Source: CAZBUB01 sp046546355 (GTDB lineage Bacteria > Desulfobacterota > Desulfovibrionia > Desulfovibrionales > Desulfothermaceae). From it: 64,000 bases of DNA. The stretch lies in assembly GCA_046546355.1 (NCBI GenBank), contig JBKGXZ010000001.1, positions 59,906-123,905 on the forward strand. Direction: 5' to 3'. The notes under the pieces were generated by a model. That model was not told the origin of the DNA. It did no database searches and worked only from the letters and a program-made list of their open reading frames with translations. Shown here piece by piece: positions 50,182 through 57,598 of the stretch (the stretch's first letter is position 1; each line of letters opens with the position of its first letter). Made by a program: the position numbers and the translations under genes.

Positions 50182-52716
50182 CTAAGACTGGCTCAGCTTG
50201 CATAGCTCGAAGTCCTGGCCCCCAAGCTCCGGGTGCACTGCTTGAATCAGCTTTAAGGGGCTGATGTAGTCCTGGCTCCAGTCCAGGAGCAGACGCAAAC
50301 AGCAAGGTGAGGTCTGGCGCACCTCAGCCAGCAGAGGCCTCAGGTCCACGTGCCTGGGGCCTTTTTTGCCCTGCAGGCTTAAGGGGTAGTTACTGGACTG
50401 CAGGATGTCTTGCCAGGCCGCAACCAGTCTGGAGCATTTTTCCTGCTGCAGGTTGAAGCCCAGCTCGAACTCCTCCCTGCTGGCTGGGGCAGGCTTCTTG
50501 CCTGGAGGCAATTCCTGGGCCTCTCTGAACTCTAACCCCTGGGGCGCTGTCTGGTTCAGCCTGCAAAGGGTGTCCCGGGGATATTCCCTGCTGCGCAGGG
50601 CGACACAGAACCATTCCGCCCAGCTGGCCACTCCCACGGGCAGAGCCCGGGGGAAGGAGAGCAAGGGCTTGGGGTGGAACCCCTGGCTGAAGCTCAGGGG
50701 CAGATCCGCCCGGCGCAGGGCCCTTTCCAGACAGCCCTGCAGCTCCAGCTGGCTCAAGTACTTGGCAGGCCCTGTCTTGGTAAACCAGATGCGCAGCTGC
50801 ACTTCCTTGCTTCCCTGCTCTGAATCCGGTAAATCCAGGCTGGCGCTGTTTTGCTGCTCCTGGTCCCTGCAGCGCTGGTTGAGGACCGGCCCCAGGCCTG
50901 CTGTCGGGTCCTGCCTGACCTGCTCCGGGCTGCGGACCCCCCGGGAGCAAACTCCGCACTGGCTGCAGGCCTGGAACCGGCAGTCCAGCGTCTTGTGGCC
51001 CTGGATGGATTTTTGCCACTCCTCGAGCAGGTAGTCCTTATGGACCCCGGTGTGCAGATGATCCCAGGGCAGGCCCTGTCCGGCAGCCCTGGCCTGCAGG
51101 TAGGCCTCTGGATCCAGGCCGTGCTTCTCAAAGGCCTGCAGCCAGAGCTGCAGGCTGAAATGCTCCTGCCAGCTGCTCAGGATATCCCCGTCCTGGTAGG
51201 CTGTATGCAGGACCTGGCCCAGCTGCCGGTCCCCCCTGGAGAAGACCCCTTCCAGAAAGCTCATTTCCGGCTGGTGCCAGCGCAACTTGAGGTTCTTGTG
51301 TCCCTGGAAAAGATCCTTGAGCAGGCTTATCCTGCGCCTGGTCTCCTGCAGGGAGATCTGCCCGGCCCACTGGAAAGGGGTGTGGGCCTTGGGTACAAAC
51401 GGGGCAATGGAGACGGTAATCTGGGTGCGCCTGGAAAGCTTGCCTGCGGTATGCTGCACCTTGAGGCACAAATCCAGAATGGCCTCCAGGTCCTGGTCAG
51501 TCTCTGTGGGCAGGCCGATCATGAAGTACAGCTTGACTCCACTCCAGCCCAGGGAGAACAGGTCCTGGCAGTGCTGCAGCAGCTCCTGCTCCTGGATATC
51601 CTTGTTTATCACCTCCCGTAGCCGCTGGCTGCCTGCTTCAGGGGCCAGGGTGATGCCTGTCCTGCGCAGCCTGCCCAAGAGCTGCATCAGCTGCGGGCTC
51701 AGGGATCCAGCCCGCAAGGAGGGCAGGGAGATAGCCACCTTTTCCCGGGAGCATCTGGCAAAGGCCTTGGCAAAAAGGCCCTCCAGGCTGGAGAAGTCCC
51801 CGGTGCTCAGCGATAGGAATGACAGCTCCTCATAGCCTGTGGCGGACAGGGCCTGGAGCATAGTGCTTTCCAGTTCCTGCTGGGAACGTTCCCGCACCGG
51901 TCTGGTGACCATCCCGGCCTGGCAGAATCTGCAGCCCCTGGTGCAGCCTCGGGCTATTTCCAGGCTCAGGCGGTCATGCACCGGCTTGCCGAAGGGCAGG
52001 ATCTGTGCCTCTGGGAAGTCCTCCTGCCGCAGGTAAGGCTGGGTGCGTTTTTCTACCTGGCAGTAGTCCTGCAGCAAGGGCGCTGGGGTGCAATGCCCGG
52101 GCTGGAACTGGAAGAAGGCAGGCACATAGATCCCGGGCAGTTCCTTGAGCCTGGACAAAACATCCTGCTTGGCCAATCTGTCCCGCCTGGCCTGCAACAA
52201 GGTCCTGGAGATCTCCAGGACCGCATCCTCCCCATCTCCAAGCAGAAAAAGGTCAAAGAAGTCAGCCACGGGCTCGGGACTAAAAGCCATGCCCCCGCCG
52301 CCCAGGATCAGGGGGGCATTATCCCCCCTCTGGCTGCTGTACAAGGGTATGCCAGCCAGGTCCAGCATGTATAAAACGGTAGTGTAACAAAGCTCCTGGG
52401 TCAGGCTGAAGCCAATGATGTCCATTCTGTCCAGGCTGGTCTTGGACTCCAGGGTGCAAAGCTGCCTGCCCTGGCTGCGCAGGACATGGGCTGCCTCCGG
52501 CTGGGGGGCGAAGACCCGCTCCGCCCAGATCCAGGACTGCTGGTTCAGGATATGGTACAAGATCTTTTGGCCCAAGTAGGACATGCCCACGTTGTACAGG
52601 TCAGGAAAGGCCAGGGCCCACCTGAGGCTTGCCTGGGAAGGGTCCTTGTGGACTGCGCCGAATTCAGTGCCCAGATAGTGGCTGGGGTTCTTGAGTAAAG
52701 GGATCAAATCCTGCAT
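50182..52716 (-). CDS. TIGR03960-type radical SAM protein fused to DUF2344
   Basis: 844 residues. N-terminal B12-binding-like region (about 20-190), radical SAM core with GCTRGCRFC (C-x3-C-x2-C, about 260), a cysteine cluster CRFQACSQCGVCSRG (about 585), and a C-terminal DUF2344/TIGR03936 domain (about 640-840; FTKTGPAKYLSQLELQGCLE). In other bacteria the two parts are separate neighbouring genes. Function is unknown, possibly RNA or cofactor modification. Confidence 0.88.
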   Translation of the reverse strand: MQDLIPLLKNPSHYLGTEFGAVHKDPSQASLRWALAFPDLYNVGMSYLGQKILYHILNQQSWIWAERVFAPQPEAAHVLRSQGRQLCTLESKTSLDRMDIIGFSLTQELCYTTVLYMLDLAGIPLYSSQRGDNAPLILGGGGMAFSPEPVADFFDLFLLGDGEDAVLEISRTLLQARRDRLAKQDVLSRLKELPGIYVPAFFQFQPGHCTPAPLLQDYCQVEKRTQPYLRQEDFPEAQILPFGKPVHDRLSLEIARGCTRGCRFCQAGMVTRPVRERSQQELESTMLQALSATGYEELSFLSLSTGDFSSLEGLFAKAFARCSREKVAISLPSLRAGSLSPQLMQLLGRLRRTGITLAPEAGSQRLREVINKDIQEQELLQHCQDLFSLGWSGVKLYFMIGLPTETDQDLEAILDLCLKVQHTAGKLSRRTQITVSIAPFVPKAHTPFQWAGQISLQETRRRISLLKDLFQGHKNLKLRWHQPEMSFLEGVFSRGDRQLGQVLHTAYQDGDILSSWQEHFSLQLWLQAFEKHGLDPEAYLQARAAGQGLPWDHLHTGVHKDYLLEEWQKSIQGHKTLDCRFQACSQCGVCSRGVRSPEQVRQDPTAGLGPVLNQRCRDQEQQNSASLDLPDSEQGSKEVQLRIWFTKTGPAKYLSQLELQGCLERALRRADLPLSFSQGFHPKPLLSFPRALPVGVASWAEWFCVALRSREYPRDTLCRLNQTAPQGLEFREAQELPPGKKPAPASREEFELGFNLQQEKCSRLVAAWQDILQSSNYPLSLQGKKGPRHVDLRPLLAEVRQTSPCCLRLLLDWSQDYISPLKLIQAVHPELGGQDFELCKLSQS

Positions 52717-52744
52717 GGGTCAACATGCCTTTGCTCTGGCAAAC

Positions 52745-52773
52745 AAAAGGCGGCCGCTGAAGCGGACCGCCTT
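52745..52773 (-). terminator. Terminator after the LSm-like gene
   Basis: AAAGGCGG-CCGC pairs with GCGG-A-CCGCCTTT around a TGAA loop: a 12-bp stem with one bulge. On the minus strand it is followed by TTTTG. It separates the gene at 52899 from the radical SAM gene. Confidence 0.75.
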
Positions 52774-52898
52774 TAGCATGCTGCAGCAGCCCTGATGTGG
52801 TTTAATATGCCCTCAATAAGGCCCAGCAGGCCTTCAGGCAGGTTGAAAAAAATAGGGGCAGGGTTTAGTAATGTACATGATCTCCAGGGCGCCCAGGC

Positions 52899-53270
52899 CT
52901 AGCCCTTGAACAGGTCGCTGATGTCGGTGATGTTGCCGCCCTTTTGACCCTGGCCAGCCATGCTCTGCAGGTTCTTCAGATCAGCGCTGGAAGAGATTGT
53001 CAAATTGCTGGAGGCCTCGATATACTTGTTCTTCAGGTCCTCGGGGACATTCTTGTATTCGTACATCACGTGCTGTGTGGAGATCTCGCCATCGATCTCA
53101 GTGTCAAAGGGGTAGCCGAAAGGCATAAGCGCCATCTGCACCCCGCCCTGCTGAGTGGGTATGGTCTGCAGGATGGCCGGGTCCTTGATCTTGCCCTCTT
53201 CCTGATCCATTTTGCCGAGCACCATATCTCCGTTGATCAATTTCACCAAGCGAATATCCTGGGAAGTCAT
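52899..53270 (-). CDS. Small protein with possible LSm/Sm-like fold
   Basis: 123 residues, no membrane segment. The N-terminus IRLVKLINGDMVLGKMDQEE, then DPAILQTIP...ALMPFGYPFD, then ISTQHVMYEYKNVPEDLKNKY follow the strand pattern of the LSm-like proteins found in some phages and deltaproteobacteria (KLxNGExVIG... PLxL... MMPF... VxxxxxPxxxLxxxY). The C-terminal 35 residues are polar and Gly/Ser-rich. This is pattern recognition, not a proven homology. GGAG precedes the ATG. It is monocistronic and ends at a terminator. Confidence 0.7.
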   Translation of the reverse strand: MTSQDIRLVKLINGDMVLGKMDQEEGKIKDPAILQTIPTQQGGVQMALMPFGYPFDTEIDGEISTQHVMYEYKNVPEDLKNKYIEASSNLTISSSADLKNLQSMAGQGQKGGNITDISDLFKG

Positions 53271-53415
53271 AGCTCGCTCCTATTTTGTTTGAGATTAAAA
53301 GAGAAAAATTAGGCACTCCCTTAGCTTCTGTCAAGGGTTGCCAGTCCTGGAAGGGACAGGCAGGCTGCGGTGCTGGGTGCCTGGGCCCGCAGGAGGCGGG
53401 AAAGGATAGCTGGAT

Positions 53416-53904
53416 ATGAACGGACTGGACATCTTTCTGGTTCTTTTGTGCGGGTTTACGTTGCTGCGTGGGTTGTTCAGGGGGCTGGTCCGGGAGCTGG
53501 CCTCCATCAGCGGCTTGATATTGGGGTTCTGGGCCGCGCACAGCTTTTATGCCTTGGCAGCAAAGCAGTTGCTGGTAATTATTCCGGCCAGGGAATACGC
53601 AGAGATAGCTGCCTACGCCTGCATCTTCCTCCTGGTGCTCCTGGTGTTCATGATTCTGGGGGCAGGGCTGCAGAAGCTGCTGCAAGCCCTGTTTCTGGGC
53701 TGGCTGGATCGCCTGGCTGGAGGTTTCTTGGGCTTGGGCAAGGGGCTGATTTTAGGCTGTCTGGTGTTTCTGGGGCTCAGTTTTTTTCTGCCCAGGGACT
53801 CCCAGCTGCTGACTGGCTCTACCCTGGCTCCCTACCTGGATCTGTTGCTGCAGCAGGTGCAGGACCTGCTGCCGGAGGAGGTCCAGGATCTGCTGCAAAG
53901 ATAA
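53416..53904 (+). CDS. cvpA: CvpA family membrane protein
   Basis: 162 residues with four membrane helices. The N-terminus MNGLDIFLVLLCGFTLLRGLFRGLVRE is the CvpA signature. Its family is linked to colicin V production and envelope stress, with the precise role unclear. AAAGGA precedes the ATG. mazG follows after about 90 bases on the same strand. Confidence 0.9.
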   Translation: MNGLDIFLVLLCGFTLLRGLFRGLVRELASISGLILGFWAAHSFYALAAKQLLVIIPAREYAEIAAYACIFLLVLLVFMILGAGLQKLLQALFLGWLDRLAGGFLGLGKGLILGCLVFLGLSFFLPRDSQLLTGSTLAPYLDLLLQQVQDLLPEEVQDLLQR

Positions 53905-53993
53905 AGCAGCCTGCAGTAACATCTTGTTCAGCCGGTGAGTGGGTTGTGGTCAAGCCCGCTTTATTGTCCACAGATACATAAGGAGTGCATAGC

Positions 53994-54800
53994 TTGGCAG
54001 AGAACAGCATCCAGCAGGTCCTGGAGGTGATCGATGCCCTGTTGGGGCCCGAGGGTTGCCCCTGGGACAGAGAACAGACCCCGAGTTCCCTTTGCGATTA
54101 CTTTCTGGAGGAAAGCTTCGAGCTCACCGAAGCAGTGCAGAGCGGGCAGAGGCAGGAGATCCTGGAGGAGATGGGGGATGTGTTCTTCCTGCTTTTGTTC
54201 ATGTCCAGGCTGCTCAAGCAGGAGCAGGGCCTGGAGCTGCAGGAGGTCTTAGAGCAGAGCGCGGCCAAGATGCGCAGCAGGCACCCCCATGTCTTCTGCA
54301 GCAGGGAGATACGCAGCAGGCAGGAGCTGCACGCCAGCTGGGAGGAGAGCAAGAGAAGGGAGAAGGAAGCCAAAAATCAGGTTTTGACCTGGAAAAACCT
54401 GTTTCAGTCCCTGCCCCGGGGCCTGCCGCCTTTGCTCAAGGCCTACCGCATCCACTCCAAGGCTGCCAGGGCAGGCTTTACCTGGCAAAATAACCAGGAG
54501 CAGCAGCAGGCCCTGGGGCGCGAATGGCAGGAATGGAGCCAGGCTGCCCAGGAGGGAAGCTGGGAGCAGAAGCAGGAGGAATTCGGGGATCTTTTGTTCA
54601 GCCTGGTGGAGACCGGCCGCAGGAGCGGCATCAAGGCTAGCTCGGCTCTGCAGCAGGCAAATTTGAAGTTCCTGCACCGCTGGCGGCTGATGCAGGAGCT
54701 GGCTGAGGCCAAAGGCCTGCAGTGGGATGATCTGGATCAGGAGACCCGGGAGGAGCTTTGGCAGCAGGCCAAGGCTAAGCAGGCTTGGCCAGGCCATTGA
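53994..54800 (+). CDS. mazG: Nucleoside triphosphate pyrophosphohydrolase MazG
   Basis: Hydrolyses NTPs/dNTPs to NMP and PPi. 268 residues from the TTG at 53994, which has AAGGAG eight bases upstream; a GTG three codons earlier overlaps that site. Two MazG domains: N-terminal with CPWDREQTP and the metal motif EESFELTEAV...EEMGDVFF (about 10-100), and a C-terminal one with EEFGDLLFSLVE (about 195). Its end overlaps the convergent LOG gene by 26 bases. Confidence 0.94.
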   Translation: MAENSIQQVLEVIDALLGPEGCPWDREQTPSSLCDYFLEESFELTEAVQSGQRQEILEEMGDVFFLLLFMSRLLKQEQGLELQEVLEQSAAKMRSRHPHVFCSREIRSRQELHASWEESKRREKEAKNQVLTWKNLFQSLPRGLPPLLKAYRIHSKAARAGFTWQNNQEQQQALGREWQEWSQAAQEGSWEQKQEEFGDLLFSLVETGRRSGIKASSALQQANLKFLHRWRLMQELAEAKGLQWDDLDQETREELWQQAKAKQAWPGH

Positions 54801-55665
54801 AACCGGCTATGATCTCCCAGGCCTGTTCTGCCGTCTCCACAAAGTGGAAGAGTTCCAGGTCCTGCTGGTTTATTGTGCCCTCCTCCACCAAAACCTCGAA
54901 ATTTAGTAACCTTTGCCAGAACTTTCGCCCGAAGAGGATGACAGGGATGGGCTTGATTTTGCGGGTCTGCAGCAAGGTCAGGGTTTCAAAAACCTCGTCC
55001 AGGGTGCCGAAGCCCCCGGGGAAGGCCACCAGCCCCTTAGAGCGGATCATAAAGTGCATCTTCCTGGTGGCGAAATAATGGAACTGGAAGCAAAGCTCCG
55101 GGCTTACGTATTGGTTGGGTACCTGCTCATGCTCCAGAACTATATTCAGACCTATGCTTTTAGCCCCTGCATCATGGGCCCCCCGATTGGCTGCCTCCAT
55201 GATGCCCGGCCCGCCCCCGGTGATAACCAGCAGTTTGCTGTCACTATTGCTGGCAATGATCCTGCCCAGTTTGCGGGCCTCCTGGTAGTAGCTGCTGTTG
55301 TCCAGGTCCCTGCGGGCCCTTTTGAGTTCCCTGTCAAGCCTGGGGTCCCCGGGGCTCTGCTCGAGCTCTTGCTGCAGGCTGGATACCCTGGTTCTGGCTG
55401 TCTCCGGGTCAGGGATGCGCGCGCTGCCGTAAATGACCACTGTAGATTCCACGCCATGGTCTTGCAGGGTGAGCTCCGGCTTGAGCATTTCCAGCTGGAT
55501 GCGGGTGGGTCTAAGCTCCCTTCTGAGCAGAAAGTCTTGATCCTGGAAGGCCAGCCTGTAGGTGGCGGAGGAGGTCTGCTCGGATTCCGACTCCCGGGAT
55601 TGCCTGTGCGCAAGTTCCTGAGCTGAAGGATAAGGGCCTTGGGGCAGGATCTTGCAGTTTTGCAT
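54775..55665 (-). CDS. LOG-family (lysine decarboxylase-like) protein
   Basis: 296 residues from the ATG at 55663-55665, with AGGA seven bases upstream. Core motifs: VVIYGSARIPDPET, VITGGGPGIMEAANRGA and FPGGFGTLDEVFE (the PGGxGTxxE signature). The family hydrolyses nucleoside 5'-monophosphates, as in cytokinin activation; annotated lysine decarboxylase activity is not expected. The N-terminal 75 residues and an inserted 40-residue helical segment (about 105-150) are extra to the short form. Confidence 0.88.
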   Translation of the reverse strand: MQNCKILPQGPYPSAQELAHRQSRESESEQTSSATYRLAFQDQDFLLRRELRPTRIQLEMLKPELTLQDHGVESTVVIYGSARIPDPETARTRVSSLQQELEQSPGDPRLDRELKRARRDLDNSSYYQEARKLGRIIASNSDSKLLVITGGGPGIMEAANRGAHDAGAKSIGLNIVLEHEQVPNQYVSPELCFQFHYFATRKMHFMIRSKGLVAFPGGFGTLDEVFETLTLLQTRKIKPIPVILFGRKFWQRLLNFEVLVEEGTINQQDLELFHFVETAEQAWEIIAGFNGLAKPA

Positions 55666-55685
55666 GCCGTGTTCCTGTGGTTTGG

Positions 55686-55706
55686 GCCGGCCCCTCAAGG
55701 GCCGGC
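55686..55706 (-). promoter_or_regulatory. Strong hairpin in the LOG gene 5' leader
   Basis: GCCGGCCC/GGGCCGGC is a perfect 8-bp all-GC stem with a 5-base loop, ending about 10 bases before the ribosome site. No T run follows. It may limit translation or stabilise the mRNA. Confidence 0.45.
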
Positions 55707-55772
55707 TGATGTGCTCTGGGTTCAGCTCCGAACCTGGGCCAGGGCAAAGCTTCCGCCTACTATAAAAGAAGT

Positions 55773-55801
55773 TTGATATTAAAAAAAATGCACAGGGTCA
55801 A
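55773..55801 (-). promoter_or_regulatory. Candidate promoter for the LOG gene
   Basis: On the minus strand TTGACC (55796-55801), 17-base spacer, TATCAA (55773-55778), about 100 bases before the ATG. Confidence 0.45.
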
Positions 55802-55838
55802 CAGAGCCCTTCCCAGGGATGCAGCAGCAAGAGAGGGG

Positions 55839-55872
55839 AAACCTTGACAGGTTTAGCGGGCTTGACTTATGG
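55839..55872 (+). promoter_or_regulatory. Candidate promoter with dyad for the dctP leader
   Basis: A perfect TTGACA (55844-55849) followed after 17 bases by TTATGG (55867-55872). The -35 is enclosed in a perfect dyad AAACCT-TGAC-AGGTTT (55839-55854), which could be an operator. The -10 is weak. Confidence 0.4.
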
Positions 55873-56031
55873 ATAACAGATGCTGCTTCGCAACAAGTCA
55901 GGATCCGGCCGGAGCTGGCTTTGGCGGCCAGGCCATTGCGGTCTTGGTGCGCGCCGGAGCTGATCCAGGAAACACCAGAAGCACAAGCCCACCAAGGGCC
56001 GCAGGCCAGAGGCAGGTCTGCGGCCCTTTTT
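55873..56031 (+). ncRNA. Possible attenuator leader or small RNA upstream of dctP
   Basis: The 403-base gap between the LOG gene and dctP has no credible gene. Between the candidate promoter and a strong terminator lie about 150 bases with pairing potential: TGACTT/AAGTCA, and GGATC-CGGC with GCCG...GATCC (55901-55909 and 55953-55966). A 10-base direct repeat GCCGGAGCTG occurs at 55908 and 55953. GCGGCC (55924-55929) can pair with the terminator arm GGCCGC (55997-56002), an antiterminator option. It matches no RNA family I know. Confidence 0.4.
55994..56031 (+). terminator. Strong terminator just before dctP
   Basis: AAGGGCCGCAG/CTGCGGCCCTT, a perfect 11-bp stem with a 13-base loop, followed by TTTTT (56027-56031). 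It lies only 38 bases before the dctP ATG on the same strand, with no upstream plus-strand gene to terminate since mazG. Confidence 0.8.
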
Positions 56032-56068
56032 GCTTTCAAACCGTTAAAAAGCATTAGGAGGGCAAGTC

Positions 56069-57079
56069 ATGTCCAGAATTCTTGCTGCATGTTTAGGAGC
56101 AGTACTCTTGCTGGGGACCCTGGCTCCTGCTGCCCTGGCCCAGGACATTCGGCTCAGCTATGCCAATTTTCCGCCTGCAGGGACCTTTCCCAGTGTGCAG
56201 ATGGAGAGATGGGCCAAGGAAGTGGAACAAAGGACCCAGGACAAGGTACAAATAGACACCTTCCCTGGCGGCGCCTTGCTGGGAGCCAAGAACATGCTCA
56301 GGGGCGTGACCCAGGGCCAGGCAGACATAGGGTGTTTGAGCATGGCCTACCAGCCCGGGGTGTTTCCCATGACCTCAGTGCTGGAGCTGCCCCTGGGCCT
56401 GGAGTCAGCAGAGCAGGCCAGCCGGGTGCTCTGGGAACTGTATCAGGCAAACCAGCCCCAGGAGTTCTCGGAAGTCAAGGTGCTGACCATGTTTGCCTCT
56501 GCCCCTGCCAACATCATGAGCAAGAAGCCTGTGCGGGGTTTAGAGGATTTGCAAGGCCTGGAGCTCAGGGCCTCGGGTACGGCCTCCAAGATGCTGGAGG
56601 AGCTGGGGGCCACCCCGGTGTCCATGCCCATGCCCGAGACTCCGGAAGCCCTGCAGAAAGGAGTGGTCCAGGGCCTGTTCTCCTCCCTGGAAGTGCTCCA
56701 GGATCTGGACTTTGCTGCCTATTGTCCCTACGTGACCCTGACCGAGCTGCAGGTCTACCCGTTTGCAGTGGTCATGAACCAGGACAAATGGCAAAGCCTG
56801 CCCCAGGAGGTGCAGGAGGTAATAGAGGATCTGGGCCAGGAACAGGCCCTGTGGACTGGAAGATATATGGATTCCCATGTGCAGGAGGCCCTGGAGTATG
56901 CCAGGCAGGAGCACCAGGTGCAGGTTTTTGAGCTGAGCACCCAGGAGCAGGAGGAGATCAGGGACCGGACCAGGCCAGTGATCCAGGACTGGAAGGACAT
57001 GGCCCGGGACAAGGGCCTGGATGCGGAAGCAATACTCCAGGAAGTCAAAGACTTAAGGGATAAGCACGCCCAGGATTAG
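56069..57079 (+). CDS. dctP: TRAP transporter solute-binding protein DctP
   Basis: Periplasmic binding protein of a TRAP transporter. 336 residues with a signal peptide ending near ALAQD (about 24). The DctP fold shows FPGGALLGAKNMLRGVTQGQADIG and LRASGTASKMLEELGATPV (about 168), where the carboxylate-binding Arg usually lies. A perfect AGGAGG lies seven bases before the ATG. Substrate is probably an organic acid, not identifiable. It heads dctPQM. Confidence 0.93.
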   Translation: MSRILAACLGAVLLLGTLAPAALAQDIRLSYANFPPAGTFPSVQMERWAKEVEQRTQDKVQIDTFPGGALLGAKNMLRGVTQGQADIGCLSMAYQPGVFPMTSVLELPLGLESAEQASRVLWELYQANQPQEFSEVKVLTMFASAPANIMSKKPVRGLEDLQGLELRASGTASKMLEELGATPVSMPMPETPEALQKGVVQGLFSSLEVLQDLDFAAYCPYVTLTELQVYPFAVVMNQDKWQSLPQEVQEVIEDLGQEQALWTGRYMDSHVQEALEYARQEHQVQVFELSTQEQEEIRDRTRPVIQDWKDMARDKGLDAEAILQEVKDLRDKHAQD

Positions 57080-57125
57080 GCCTGGGCCTGAAGCTGCCGC
57101 AAAGGGCGCAACAAGGATAGCTATT

Positions 57126-57596
57126 ATGCTGGCTAAGGCGGTGATCTGGTTGAGCCGGGCTTATCTGGCCCTGGCCGGAGCGGTGCTCATGGGGCTTATG
57201 CTCCTGGCTTGCGCAAACATGGTGTTGCGCTTTATGGGGCATCCCCTGCAGGGCACTTATGAGATCCTGGGCCTGGGCGGGGCGTTTGTGGCTGCAGCCG
57301 CCCTGGGCGGCACCCAGCTCAAAGGCGGACACATCCAGGTGGACATCCTGCCCACCCTGCCGGGCCTGGCAGGCAGGCTGATCCAGGTCCTGGCCAGGCT
57401 GGCCTGCGCACTGTTCTTTGCCCTTTTAAGCTGGAGGCTGTGCAAGCTGGCAGGGGGGCTGGCAGCCAGCGGGGAGCTCTCCGAGACCCTGCGCATAGCC
57501 TACTTTCCTGTGGTCTATGCCGTGAGCCTGGGTTTTGTGCTCCTGGTGCTGGTGCTGATCCTGGAGCTGGCCCAGGACCTGGGCAGGGGGCGCTAG
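57126..57596 (+). CDS. dctQ: TRAP transporter small permease DctQ
   Basis: 156 residues, four membrane helices, AAGGA before the ATG. Position between dctP and dctM and the pattern GLGGAFVAAAALGGTQLKGG support the call. The stop lies 2 bases before the dctM ATG. Confidence 0.9.
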   Translation: MLAKAVIWLSRAYLALAGAVLMGLMLLACANMVLRFMGHPLQGTYEILGLGGAFVAAAALGGTQLKGGHIQVDILPTLPGLAGRLIQVLARLACALFFALLSWRLCKLAGGLAASGELSETLRIAYFPVVYAVSLGFVLLVLVLILELAQDLGRGR

Positions 57597-57598
57597 TC

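Noticed and set aside
54775..55665. Lysine decarboxylase activity for the LOG-family gene
   Set aside because: The PGGxGTxxE motif marks the nucleotide phosphoribohydrolase family; PLP-dependent decarboxylase motifs are absent.
55819..56931. 370-codon plus-strand open frame crossing into dctP
   Set aside because: Runs out of frame through the DctP signal peptide and body; Gly/Pro/Ala-rich shadow, no ribosome site.
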